A stretch of 64,000 bases of DNA from Patulibacter brassicae (GCF_033949425.1 NZ_JAXAVX010000006.1:62001-126000), one strand, 5' to 3'. Positions 54,764 through 63,686 are shown, numbered from the stretch's first letter. Notes: a model not told the origin generated them from the letters alone. Numbers and translations are program-made.

Positions 54764-55428
54764 GCGACCCCCTGCGGGACGCCGAGGCGCACAGCGCCGA
54801 GCGGCGCAGCCCGCACGTGAAGTGGCACGAGGGGCACCTGGCCCGCGAGGACCGCTGGCGGGCGCTCGACCAGCAGGGCGCCACGGTCTGGCTCACCGGG
54901 CTGCCGGCCTCGGGCAAGTCGACGATCGCCGTGGAGCTCGAGCGCGAGCTCGTCGCGGCCGGGCGCTTCGCCTACCTGCTCGACGGCGACAACGTCCGCC
55001 ACGGGCTGTCCGGCGACCTGGGCTTCGACCGGGCGGGACGGAGCGAGAACGTCCGCCGCGTCGGCCACGTCGCGCGGTTCTTCGCCGACGCGGGAGGGGT
55101 CGCCGTCGCGTCGCTCGTCTCGCCGTTCCGCGAGGACCGCTGGTGGGTCCGGGCCCTGCACGCGGCCGCCGCGCTGCCGTTCGTCGAGGTCTTCGTCGAC
55201 ACGCCGCTGGAGGAGTGCCGCCGCCGCGACCCGAAGGGGCTGTACGCCCGCTCGACGAACGGCGGCCTGCCCGACATGACCGGGGACGGCTCGCCGTACG
55301 AGCCGCCGCTCCAGCCCGAGGTCCGCGTGCGGACCGCCCACGAGGACGTCGACGCCGCCGTCGCCCGGATCGTCGCCGCGCTCGCGGACACGGGTCCGGC
55401 GGTCGCCACCGTGGACCCGCCGCGGTAG
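54760..55428 (+). CDS. cysC: adenylylsulfate (APS) kinase
   Basis: 222-residue kinase that phosphorylates APS to PAPS. P-loop WLTGLPASGKSTIAVELE, then LLDGDNVRHGLSGDLGFDRA, ENVRRVGHVARFFADAG, SPFREDR and FVDTPLEECRRRDPKGLYA. GTG overlaps the sulfotransferase stop, a direct coupling of PAPS supply and use. A separate APS-type CysH downstream means PAPS is not needed for sulfate reduction. Short Arg-poor tail at the end. Confidence 0.94.
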   Translation: MSDPLRDAEAHSAERRSPHVKWHEGHLAREDRWRALDQQGATVWLTGLPASGKSTIAVELERELVAAGRFAYLLDGDNVRHGLSGDLGFDRAGRSENVRRVGHVARFFADAGGVAVASLVSPFREDRWWVRALHAAAALPFVEVFVDTPLEECRRRDPKGLYARSTNGGLPDMTGDGSPYEPPLQPEVRVRTAHEDVDAAVARIVAALADTGPAVATVDPPR

Positions 55429-55472
55429 GGGCCGGGCATCCTCGACGGACCGGCGTGGCGCGCCCCGACCGG

Positions 55473-55519
55473 ATTCCGGCACGGAATGGCCGTTCGGCCG
55501 ATTGGAATGGCTGAATTCC
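55473..55519 (+). promoter_or_regulatory. operator-like inverted repeats upstream of cysH
   Basis: ATTCCG-GCA-CGGAAT (55473-55487, perfect) and GGAAT-N6-ATTCC (55504-55519). Both use the same ATTCC/GGAAT half-site. The second overlaps where a -35 would be for the TACTTT hexamer at 55533-55538. Likely binding sites for a dimeric sulfur regulator; identity unknown. Confidence 0.5.
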
Positions 55520-55532
55520 GGGTCCGTGTTGC

Positions 55533-55538
55533 TACTTT
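55533..55538 (+). promoter_or_regulatory. -10 element for the cysH operon
   Basis: TACTTT 48 nt upstream of the cysH ATG, just after the second inverted repeat. Best -10 candidate in the gap. Confidence 0.4.
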
Positions 55539-55586
55539 GGATGGCCCGGCCGGTGTCTCCCTCGACCCCCGGCCGCTGCCCGCCTG

Positions 55587-56267
55587 ATGCCCACGGACGC
55601 CGTCGCGAAGCTCGAGCTGCCGGACCTCGAGTCCGCCAGCGCCCGCGACGTCGTCGCGTACGCGCTCGAGCGCTACCACCCGCGGATCGCGCTGGCGTGC
55701 TCGTTCCAGAAGGAGGAGTCGGTCCTGCTGGACCTCATCTTCTCCGTCCGGCCCGACGCTCGCGTGTTCGCGCTCGACACCGGCCTCCTGTTCGAGGAGA
55801 CCTACGACCTCTGGCGCCAGGTCGAGGAGCGCTACGACACGACGATCGAGCGCTGGCGCGGCCCGACGCTCGCCGAGCAGGCCGAGCGCTACGGGGATCA
55901 GCTCTGGGCGCGCGATCCGTCGCAGTGCTGCGCGATCCGCAAGGTCGAGCCGCTGCGTCGCGGGCTCGCCGAGCTCGACGCGTGGATCACCGGCATCCGC
56001 CGCGACCAGTCGCCGGCGCGCGCGACCGCCGCGAAGGTCGAGTGGGACGCCGCCTTCGGCCTCGTGAAGGTCAACCCCCTGGCGGACTGGAGCGACCAGG
56101 ACGTCTGGCGCCACGTCATGCGCGAGGGCCTGCCGTACAACCCGCTGCACGACCGCGACTACGCGTCGATCGGCTGCGTGCCCTGCACGCGCCCGGGCGC
56201 GGGCCGCGAGGGCCGCTGGGCCGGCAACGACAAGACCGAGTGCGGCCTGCACCTCGAGGACGCCTGA
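55587..56267 (+). CDS. cysH: APS reductase (Fe-S type CysH)
   Basis: 226-residue enzyme that reduces adenylylsulfate to sulfite. It has the [4Fe-4S] cysteines of the APS-reducing type: C114-C115 (SQCCAIRKVEPL) and C197/C200 (IGCVPCTRPG). The catalytic Cys219 is in TECGLH. PAPS reductases of the E. coli type lack the cluster cysteines. PP-loop-like IALACSFQKEES lies at 33-45. First gene of cysH-tauE-cysD-cysN behind paired inverted repeats. Starting point is ATG at 55587. Confidence 0.94.
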   Translation: MPTDAVAKLELPDLESASARDVVAYALERYHPRIALACSFQKEESVLLDLIFSVRPDARVFALDTGLLFEETYDLWRQVEERYDTTIERWRGPTLAEQAERYGDQLWARDPSQCCAIRKVEPLRRGLAELDAWITGIRRDQSPARATAAKVEWDAAFGLVKVNPLADWSDQDVWRHVMREGLPYNPLHDRDYASIGCVPCTRPGAGREGRWAGNDKTECGLHLEDA

Positions 56268-56292
56268 CCGGCGTCCTCGCGCTCCGCCGCGC

Positions 56293-57189
56293 ATGGATCC
56301 GCTCTTCATCCTCTTCGGCCTCGTCGTCGGCGTGCTCGTCGGCCTGACGGGCATCGGCGGCGGGTCGCTGATGACGCCGCTGCTGATCCTCGCCGGCGGC
56401 GTTCCACCGACGATGGCGATCGGCACCGACCTCGCGTACGGCGCGGTCACGAAGACCGTCGGCGGCTGGCGCCACCTGCGGATCGGGACCGTCGACCTCG
56501 GCGTCTCCAAGTGGCTCGCGTTCGGGTCGGTCCCCGGCTCGCTCGTCGGCGTCTGGCTCGTGCACCGGCTGCACGACGCGGTCGGCGACGACTTCGACGC
56601 GGTGCTCCTCACCGGCGTGGCGATCGCGCTGACGATCGTCGCCGTCGCGATCCTCTACCGCGTCCTCTTCGACCCGGGTGCCGCCGACCGCGAGCGCGAC
56701 ACGGTCGAGCTCTCCCGGCGCGTGAAGCTCCAGGCGGTCTCGATCGGCGCGGTGATGGGCGTCATCCTCGGCATGACTTCCGTCGGCTCGGGCGCGCTCA
56801 TCGGGCTGGCGCTCATCCTCGTCTTCCGCCTGACCCCGCACCGGGTCGTCGGCACCGACGTCTTCCACGCCGCGATCCTCCTCTGGACCGCCGCGCTCGC
56901 GCACGGCGTCGCGGGCAACGTCGACCTCGTCATCACCGGCACGCTGCTGCTCGGCTCGATCCCCGGCGTCTGGATCGGGACCTGGCTGCTGCCCCGCGTG
57001 CCGGCGGCGGGCCTGCGCCCCGCGCTCGCCTGCGTGCTGCTGGCCAGCGCGCTCGGCGTGCTGTCGAAGGCCGGCGCCGACGTCCCGCCGTGGGCGATCG
57101 TCGTCGCGCCGCTCGTCGCCGGTGCCCTCGCCACGTACGTCCATCGCCGCCATCAGCGGCGCCGGCGCCTCGAGCCCCTTCCCGTATGA
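56293..57189 (+). CDS. TauE/SafE family sulfite/sulfonate permease
   Basis: 298-residue membrane protein with about eight segments. The first, LFILFGLVVGVLVGLTGIGGGSLMTPLLILAGG-like region, carries the GIGGGSL repeat motif. The second half repeats it as MGVILGMTSVGSGAL. TauE/SafE proteins export sulfite or sulfonates, or import them. Here it sits between cysH and cysD, so it may relieve sulfite build-up or take up a sulfur source. ATGA overlap with cysD. Confidence 0.86.
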   Translation: MDPLFILFGLVVGVLVGLTGIGGGSLMTPLLILAGGVPPTMAIGTDLAYGAVTKTVGGWRHLRIGTVDLGVSKWLAFGSVPGSLVGVWLVHRLHDAVGDDFDAVLLTGVAIALTIVAVAILYRVLFDPGAADRERDTVELSRRVKLQAVSIGAVMGVILGMTSVGSGALIGLALILVFRLTPHRVVGTDVFHAAILLWTAALAHGVAGNVDLVITGTLLLGSIPGVWIGTWLLPRVPAAGLRPALACVLLASALGVLSKAGADVPPWAIVVAPLVAGALATYVHRRHQRRRRLEPLPV

Positions 57190-58124
57190 GCGATCCTTCC
57201 TCGACCATGACCGAACCCGCCCTGACGAAGCTCCGCGCGCTGGAGGCGGAGGCGATCCACGTCATGCGCGAGGTCGCCGCGGAGTTCGAGCGCCCGGCGC
57301 TGCTCTTCTCCGGCGGCAAGGACTCGATCGTCCTGCTGCGCCTCGCCGAGAAGGCCTTCCGGCCGGGCCGGTTCCCCTTCCCGCTCGTGCACGTCGACAC
57401 CGGGCACAACTTCCAGGAGGTCCTGGACTACCGCGACCGGCGCGTCGCCGAGCTCGGCGAGCGGCTGATCGTCGCGAAGGTCCAGGACACGATCGACGCC
57501 GGTCGCGTCGCCGACGGCTACGACGCCGCGCGGATGACCGGCTCGCGCAACCAGCAGCAGACGCAGACGCTGCTGGACTGCATCGAGGAGCACCGCTTCG
57601 ACGCGTGCTTCGGCGGCGCGCGCCGCGACGAGGAGCGCGCCCGCGCGAAGGAGCGGATCTTCAGCTTCCGCGACGACTTCGGCGGCTGGGATCCGAAGAA
57701 CCAGCGGCCCGAGCTCTGGAGCCTCTACAACACCCGGATCCGCCAGGGCGAGAACGTGCGGGTGTTCCCGATCTCCAACTGGACCGAGCTCGACGTCTGG
57801 CAGTACATCGCCGAGGAGCGGCTCGAGCTCCCGCCGATCTACTTCGCCCACGAGCGCGAGGTGCTGCGCCGCGACGGGATGCTCTACGCCGTCAGCGCGT
57901 TCCTCCAGCCGCGCGAGGGCGAGGCCGTCGAGCGGCTGAGCGTCCGGTACCGCACCGTCGGGGACCTGACGATCACCGGGGCGGTCGAGTCGACCGCGAC
58001 GGCGCTCGAGGACGTCGTGGCCGAGATCGCCGCCACGCGCGTGACCGAGCGGGGGGAGACCCGGGCCGACGACCGCGCGTCCGAGGCCGCCATGGAGGAC
58101 CGCAAGACCCAGGGGTACTTCTAG
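57186..58124 (+). CDS. cysD: sulfate adenylyltransferase subunit 2
   Basis: 312-residue catalytic subunit of ATP sulfurylase (sulfate + ATP to APS + PPi). PP-loop LLFSGGKDSIVLLRLAEKAF (about residue 40), then HVDTGHNFQEVLDYRDR, FGGARRDEERARAKER and PISNWTELDVWQYI. ATG at 57186 overlaps tauE; ATG 57207 is an alternative. The stop TAG shares its G with the cysN GTG. Works with the GTPase CysN. Confidence 0.95.
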   Translation: MSDPSSTMTEPALTKLRALEAEAIHVMREVAAEFERPALLFSGGKDSIVLLRLAEKAFRPGRFPFPLVHVDTGHNFQEVLDYRDRRVAELGERLIVAKVQDTIDAGRVADGYDAARMTGSRNQQQTQTLLDCIEEHRFDACFGGARRDEERARAKERIFSFRDDFGGWDPKNQRPELWSLYNTRIRQGENVRVFPISNWTELDVWQYIAEERLELPPIYFAHEREVLRRDGMLYAVSAFLQPREGEAVERLSVRYRTVGDLTITGAVESTATALEDVVAEIAATRVTERGETRADDRASEAAMEDRKTQGYF

Positions 58125-59425
58125 TGTCCGCCGCCGACCAGCTCACCTCCGCCGACCTCCTGCGGGTCGCGACCGCCGGCTCCGTCGACGACGGCAAGTC
58201 GACGCTCATCGGCCGCCTGCTCTACGACACGAAGAGCGTCCTGGCCGACCAGCTCGAGCAGGTCGAGCAGGCCTCCGTCCGTCGTCACGGCGAGGGCGTC
58301 GTCGACCTCTCGCTGCTCACCGACGGCCTGCGGGCCGAGCGGGAGCAGGGCATCACGATCGACGTCGCCTACCGCTACTTCACGACCGGGGCGCGGAGCT
58401 TCATCCTCGCCGACACCCCCGGGCACGTGCAGTACACGCGCAACATGGTCACCGGCGCCTCGACCGCCGACCTGGCGATCGTCCTCGTCGACGCCCGCAA
58501 CGGGGTGGTGGAGCAGACCCGGCGCCACACGTTCATCGCGTCGCTGCTGGGCCTGCGCCACGTGACGTTCGCGGTGAACAAGATGGACCTCGTCGACTGG
58601 GACGAGGACCGGTTCCGCGCGATCGAGGCCGAGACGACCGAGATGTCGCGCCGGCTCGGGATCCCGGACATCCACGTCATCCCGATCAGCGCGCTCCAGG
58701 GCACGAACGTCGTCGAGCACGGCGACTCGCCGGACTGGTACCGCGCCGATGCCGATCATCCGACGCTCCTCGAGCACCTCGAGACGGTGCAGATCGCGGC
58801 GGACCGCAACCTCACCGACGTTCGCTTCCCGGTCCAGTGGGTCATCCGCCCCGGGGACGCCGATTCCCAGGAGCTGCACGACTACCGCGGGTACGCGGGG
58901 CAGGTCTCCGGCGGCATCCTGCGTCCGGGCTCCGCGGTTCGCGTCCTGCCGTCCGGCAAGGAGTCGACGATCGCCCGGATCGAGACGCTGACCGGCGACC
59001 TCGACGAGGCCGCCCCGCCGCTCTCGGTGACCGTCCACCTCGCGGACGACCTCGACGTGAGCCGCGGCGACGTCCTCGTCGGACTCGACGACGAGCACGA
59101 GGCCCAGGTCCTGCGCGAGCTCGAGGCCGACGTCTGCTGGATGAGCGAGACGCCGCTGCGCCCCGGCGCCCGGCTGCTCGTCAAGCACCTCACGACGACG
59201 ACCCAGGCGCGCGTCGAGGCCCTGCTGGACCGCGTCGACCTGCACACCCTGGAGCGCGAGGCCGGCCCGGTCGACGCGTTCGGGCTGAACGACATCGGCC
59301 GCGTCCGCCTGCGCGTGAAGCGTCCCCTCGTCGCCGACCCGTACGAGCAGGACCGCGCGACCGGGGCGTTCATCCTCATCGACGAGGGCACGAACGACAC
59401 GGTCGCCGGCGGGATGATCCGCTAG
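58124..59425 (+). CDS. cysN: sulfate adenylyltransferase subunit 1 (GTPase)
   Basis: 433-residue EF-Tu-like GTPase that drives ATP sulfurylase. G1 GSVDDGKSTLIGRLL, DTPGHVQYTRNM (G3) and NKMDLVDW (G4) are clear; domains 2 and 3 follow to residue 433. No C-terminal APS-kinase domain is fused; the kinase is the separate gene at 54760. GTG at 58124 overlaps cysD by one base. Ends the sulfate activation operon. Confidence 0.95.
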   Translation: MSAADQLTSADLLRVATAGSVDDGKSTLIGRLLYDTKSVLADQLEQVEQASVRRHGEGVVDLSLLTDGLRAEREQGITIDVAYRYFTTGARSFILADTPGHVQYTRNMVTGASTADLAIVLVDARNGVVEQTRRHTFIASLLGLRHVTFAVNKMDLVDWDEDRFRAIEAETTEMSRRLGIPDIHVIPISALQGTNVVEHGDSPDWYRADADHPTLLEHLETVQIAADRNLTDVRFPVQWVIRPGDADSQELHDYRGYAGQVSGGILRPGSAVRVLPSGKESTIARIETLTGDLDEAAPPLSVTVHLADDLDVSRGDVLVGLDDEHEAQVLRELEADVCWMSETPLRPGARLLVKHLTTTTQARVEALLDRVDLHTLEREAGPVDAFGLNDIGRVRLRVKRPLVADPYEQDRATGAFILIDEGTNDTVAGGMIR

Positions 59426-59530
59426 GGCGGCGAACCACTCGCGGGGCGTCCGGTCAGCGCACGACGCCACGGTCGGGGCGGACGACCGCATCCGCAACCC
59501 CGGAACTGGTGATCCTCAGCGGCCCGGGGC

Positions 59531-59536
59531 TAGGCT
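59531..59536 (+). promoter_or_regulatory. -10 element for the LuxR-type regulator (leaderless)
   Basis: TAGGCT ending 7 nt before the ATG at 59544. Confidence 0.5.
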
Positions 59537-59543
59537 CGGATCC

Positions 59544-61592
59544 ATGTCGTCCCCGGAACGCGCGCGCGGCGGCGGCGCTGCGCCGACCCCCGCCGACGAG
59601 CGCCTCGCGGCGATCGCCGCTGCGCTCCTCGCCGCGCCGTTCCCCGTCGACGCCGTCGGGGTGGTCGCCGGGCTGCCGGAGCGGCGCGCCGACGCGGCGG
59701 TCGCCTCGCTCGTCCGGGACGGGACGCTCCTCACCGAGGACCACGGCCGCGCCCGGTTCGCGGACGCCGCGGCGGCGGCACGCCTCCGCGCCGACGTCGC
59801 GCCCACCGCCCGCCGGCGGATGCACGCTCGCGCGGCGCGCGAGCTCGCGCGCCGGGGGCGGGTCGCCGAGGCCGCCGAGCACGCGCTGGAGGGCGATGTC
59901 GCCGGCGACGGCGAGCTCGTGGAGCTCCTCGAGCGATCCGGGGCCGACGCGCTGCGACGCGGAGCCATCGACCGCGCGCTGCGCGTCCTCGGAGCGGCGG
60001 TCCTGGCGCGGGGCGACGAGGCGCGCCCGGAGCTGCTGCGCGGCTGGGCGACGGCGCTGCTGGCGGCCGGGCGCGCCGCCGAGGCCGGGGACGCGGCCCG
60101 TGCCGCGCTCCTGCATCCCGCGCTCGACCTCCCGGGGCGGATCGACGCCCTCGGGCTGCTCGGACGGGCGGAGTACCTCACCGGGGCCGGCGACCTCGGT
60201 GCGACGGCGCTCGACCGCGCCGTGGAGCTCGCCGCCGACCACGATCGAGTCGCCGCGGTCGGCGCGCTCCTGGACCACGCGACGACCGGCTGGGCGGTGG
60301 CCGGTCCGGCCCGCGCGCTCCCCTACAACGAGCGGGCGGTCGCCATGGCGCAGGACGGGCCGGAGGCGCTGCGCTCCCGCGCGCGCGTGTCCCGCGACCA
60401 AGTCGCGGCGGAGTGCGGCGACCACGCGGCGCTGCGCGCCGCCGTCGCGCGCGGCGTGCGCCTCGAGCCCGAGCCCGTCGCCTCGTCGCGGACGACGACG
60501 GAGCTCGTCTCCCCCGTCGCCGACCTCTACCCGTACGCGCACGCGGCGCAGTTCGCGGACCTGCTGGACGAGAGCCTCGCCGCGCTGGACGCGGCCCTCG
60601 AGCGCCTCGTGGAGGCCGGGGCCGACGACGCGGTCTCGATGGTGGAGCTCTTCCGGGCGAACCACCTCATCCGGCGCGGGCGGCTCGCCGAGGCGCTCCG
60701 CGGGGCCGACCGCGCGCGCCAGCTCGCCGGCACGCCCCTCGCCGTCCCCGTCGCGCGATCGCTGCGCGATCTCGTCCTCGCGCGACGCGGCGCGCGGCAG
60801 GAGCCGGTGGCGGTCCCGACCGAGGGGGTCGCCTGGATCGTGCCGCTCTGGCACGCGTGGGCCGAGGGCATCGCCCGGCTGGAGGAGCGCGACCCGCGGG
60901 CGGCCGACGCGTTCGCGCGCATGGAGCGTCGGCTCGCCGACGCCGGCGTGCGCGAGCCGAACCACACCCCGTGGTTCGCCCAGGGCGTCGAGGCCCAGCT
61001 GCTCGCCGGTCGACGCGACGACGCCGGCCGCGTCACGGCGCTGCTGGCGGAGCTCGCCGACGGCCATCCAGGCGTCTGGCCGGCGTTCGCCCTCGCCCTC
61101 TGCCGCGCGCGGCTCGCCGAGCACGACGGCGACCTCGACGGCGCGATCGCCGGGTTCCACGAGGCGCTGGCGCGGCTGGGGTCCGTCGACCTGCCGCTCG
61201 AGCGGGCCGTCGCGCAGCTCGCCCTCGGCGCGGCCCTGCGCCGGAGCGGCCGGCCGGTCGACGCGCGAGCGCCGCTCTCCGCCGCCCTCGCGACGAGCGA
61301 GGCCGCCGGCGCCGGTGGCCTGGTCCGGCTGGCGGCCGGCGAGCTGCGGCTCGCCGGCGGTCGCCGACGCCCGGCGCGCGACCGCGACGCGATCAGCCCG
61401 GCGGAGCTCCGCGTCGCCCGCGCGGCGGTCGCCGGGCTGACGAACGCGGAGATCGCCCGGACGCTCCACCTCTCGCCGAACACCGTCGCCACCCACCTGA
61501 AGCACGTCTACGCGAAGCTCGGCGTGCGGGGGCGGACGCAGCTCGCCGCGGTCGGCCTGCCCGCGGACGCCGACGCCGTCGCGTCCGACTGA
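59544..61592 (+). CDS. LuxR-family regulator of the LAL type without the ATPase domain
   Basis: 682-residue transcription factor. The C-terminal helix-turn-helix (about 615-665) has ISPAELRVARAAVAGLTNAE and HLSPNTVATHLKHVYAKLGV. The remaining 600 residues are Ala-rich helical repeats (TPR-like), with a winged-helix-like N-terminus (FPVDAVGVVAGLPERRADAA). That equals the part found after the AAA ATPase in normal LAL/MalT regulators. No Walker A or B is seen, so the ATPase module appears absent. Signal unknown. It lies after the sulfur island but on its own promoter. Confidence 0.85.
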   Translation: MSSPERARGGGAAPTPADERLAAIAAALLAAPFPVDAVGVVAGLPERRADAAVASLVRDGTLLTEDHGRARFADAAAAARLRADVAPTARRRMHARAARELARRGRVAEAAEHALEGDVAGDGELVELLERSGADALRRGAIDRALRVLGAAVLARGDEARPELLRGWATALLAAGRAAEAGDAARAALLHPALDLPGRIDALGLLGRAEYLTGAGDLGATALDRAVELAADHDRVAAVGALLDHATTGWAVAGPARALPYNERAVAMAQDGPEALRSRARVSRDQVAAECGDHAALRAAVARGVRLEPEPVASSRTTTELVSPVADLYPYAHAAQFADLLDESLAALDAALERLVEAGADDAVSMVELFRANHLIRRGRLAEALRGADRARQLAGTPLAVPVARSLRDLVLARRGARQEPVAVPTEGVAWIVPLWHAWAEGIARLEERDPRAADAFARMERRLADAGVREPNHTPWFAQGVEAQLLAGRRDDAGRVTALLAELADGHPGVWPAFALALCRARLAEHDGDLDGAIAGFHEALARLGSVDLPLERAVAQLALGAALRRSGRPVDARAPLSAALATSEAAGAGGLVRLAAGELRLAGGRRRPARDRDAISPAELRVARAAVAGLTNAEIARTLHLSPNTVATHLKHVYAKLGVRGRTQLAAVGLPADADAVASD

Positions 61593-61604
61593 GGACGGGC
61601 GCGC

Positions 61605-63467
61605 TCAGTCCGCGGCGGGGCGGACGAGCAGGTCCATGACCTGGTCCGGGCTGCCCGGCCGGGCGAGCGCGTGGCCCTGACCCACGTCGACCCCGAGCTC
61701 GAGCAGCGCGTCGATCGTCGCCTCGCGCTCGATGCCCTCGCCGGTGACGTCGGCCTGCAGCGCGCGGGCGACGTCGACCACCGCCTTGACGATCGCGCGG
61801 TCGGTCGTCGAGCTGTCCACCCGCTCGACGAGGTCGCGGTCGAGCTTGATGTGGTGCAGGCGCACGTTGCGCAGGTGCGCGAGGCTCGAGAACCGCGCAC
61901 CGAAGTCGTCGAGCGCGAGCCGGACGCCGGCGGCCTCGAGCCGGCGCAGCGTGTGGATCGCGGCCTCGTCGTGGTCGATCATCGTCGCCTCGGAGATCTC
62001 GACCTCCAGCGCGCCCGCCGGCAGGCCGTGGGCGCGCAGCGCGTTGAGCACGACGTCGGCGTAGTCCTCGGTCCGCAGCTCCTCGGCGCTGACGTTCACC
62101 GCGGCGGGGGCGACGGAGCCGGCACGGCGCCACTCGCGCGCCTGGCGGAGCGTCAGGTCGAGGACCACCCGGCCGAGCGCCACGATCGAGCCGGTCGCCG
62201 ACGCGATCGGCACGAACTCCCCGGGGCTCACGGTGCCGAGCTCCCGGTCCTTCCAGCGCGCGAGGGTCTCGACGCCGAAGAGGGAGCGGTCGGCGAGGCG
62301 CAGCAGCGGCTGGTAGACGACGTTCAGCCCCCCGTCCTCGAGCGCCCGCGGCAGCCGCTCCTCGATCGCCAGCCGCATGCGGGCGCGCTCGGCGAGCTCG
62401 GGCGTGAAGGTCTCGCGGGTCGTGCCGCGGGCCTTCGCGGCGAGCATCGCGAGATCGGCCGCGCCGATGAGCTGGTCGGCGGTGCCCCCGTCCCGCGGAC
62501 CGACCGCGATCCCGCCGCGCGACTGCAGGGACACGCGGTGGCCGTTGACGTCCACCGGCTCGACCATCGCCGCGGCGATCACGCCGAGGAGGTCCTCGGC
62601 GGCCTCCTCGCCGCCGCCGGGGATGACGACGACGAAGTCCGCGCTGTTGAAGCGGAAGGCGGTGGTGCCCTCGGGCGCGCCGGCGCTCCGGATCGCGGCG
62701 GTGAGCTGCTCGGCGACCCGCTCGAGCAGCAGGTCGCCCAGGAGGTGCCCGAGCGTGTCGTTGATCCGCTTGAAGCGCTCGAGGTCGACGAACGCGACCG
62801 CGACCGGGCCGGGGCCCTCGGCGATGATGCGGTCGAGGTGCTCGCGCAGGCCGGTGCGGTTCCCGAGTCCCGTGACCGGGTCGCGGTGGCCGATCGAGCG
62901 CAGCGCCTCGGCGACGGCGGGATGGTGCTCGGCGCCGGCGACGCCGCGCGCGACGAGGTACGTCGCGGCGGCGACCCGTCCCGCCCCGCGGAGCACCGCG
63001 GTCTGGTCCGGCGACCAGGGGCTGCCGGAGCGCCGTCCCGCGAGCAGGTGGCTGCCGGGGGTGAGCTCCGGTCCGTTCCCGGGATCGTCCTTCGGGGCAC
63101 CGAGGGGCACGAGCACCACGGCGCCGAGGTCGGCGTCCAGGAGCGCGGCGCGCAGTGCCGGCGGGACGTCGTGGGCGTCGCGGTCCGGGACGACGAGGGG
63201 CTCGTCGCCGGCGAGGTCGACGAGCGCGCGCCGCTGGACGTCGCCGATCTCGCCCGCGGTCGACCAGGCGACGACCTCGCGGCGATCGCGGGACGGCAGC
63301 GAGAGCGAGAGCGACAGGTGGTCGACGCCGAGGCTCGTGCCGAGGTCCGCGGCGGCGGCCTGCGCCGCTCGATCGAACCCGCGGGCCGCCGTCCCCGCGA
63401 AGTGGACCGCCCAGGCGGCGAGCAGGTCGGTGGCCCGGGCCGTCCCGATCTCCCGCTGCTGGCTCAC
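61605..63467 (-). CDS. GGDEF-EAL protein with degenerate GGDEF
   Basis: 620 residues from GTG 63467. Residues 1-180 are an N-terminal GAF-like sensory region. The diguanylate cyclase domain (about 200-350) begins HRDPVTGLGNRTGL, but the active-site loop reads FNSADF instead of GGDEF, so cyclase activity is unlikely. The EAL domain (about 365-610) has GVETLARW (EAL to ETL), VNVSAEEL, EVEISEATMI, LDDFGARFSSLAHL, HIKLDRDLVERV and GEGIE, which keeps the metal and catalytic residues. Probably a c-di-GMP phosphodiesterase or receptor. Convergent with the LuxR gene, 12 nt apart. Confidence 0.9.
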   Translation of the reverse strand: MSQQREIGTARATDLLAAWAVHFAGTAARGFDRAAQAAAADLGTSLGVDHLSLSLSLPSRDRREVVAWSTAGEIGDVQRRALVDLAGDEPLVVPDRDAHDVPPALRAALLDADLGAVVLVPLGAPKDDPGNGPELTPGSHLLAGRRSGSPWSPDQTAVLRGAGRVAAATYLVARGVAGAEHHPAVAEALRSIGHRDPVTGLGNRTGLREHLDRIIAEGPGPVAVAFVDLERFKRINDTLGHLLGDLLLERVAEQLTAAIRSAGAPEGTTAFRFNSADFVVVIPGGGEEAAEDLLGVIAAAMVEPVDVNGHRVSLQSRGGIAVGPRDGGTADQLIGAADLAMLAAKARGTTRETFTPELAERARMRLAIEERLPRALEDGGLNVVYQPLLRLADRSLFGVETLARWKDRELGTVSPGEFVPIASATGSIVALGRVVLDLTLRQAREWRRAGSVAPAAVNVSAEELRTEDYADVVLNALRAHGLPAGALEVEISEATMIDHDEAAIHTLRRLEAAGVRLALDDFGARFSSLAHLRNVRLHHIKLDRDLVERVDSSTTDRAIVKAVVDVARALQADVTGEGIEREATIDALLELGVDVGQGHALARPGSPDQVMDLLVRPAAD

Positions 63468-63670
63468 GCCGACAGTTCTACTGGACCCGGGCCGTCGAGC
63501 GGCGACCGTCTGGACCGCCGTCGCGTCCGGCGCGGCGTCGCGGGCGCCGGGGTCCCCCAGCGGGCGCCGCCCGGCCGGTCCCGTGGCGGGGCCGCGTCGC
63601 CGTCCACGCGAGCGCCCCGCCACCCGGCGGGTGCGCCCGACGCGCACGGCGGACGCCGCGCGCGATCCAA

Positions 63671-63676
63671 TAGATT
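63671..63676 (+). promoter_or_regulatory. -10 element for the biotin carboxylase gene
   Basis: TAGATT ending 10 nt before the ATG at 63687, followed by CCGGCGGCCT. The same arrangement precedes the carboxylase beta gene at 44616-44632. Confidence 0.5.
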
Positions 63677-63686
63677 CCGGCGGCCT

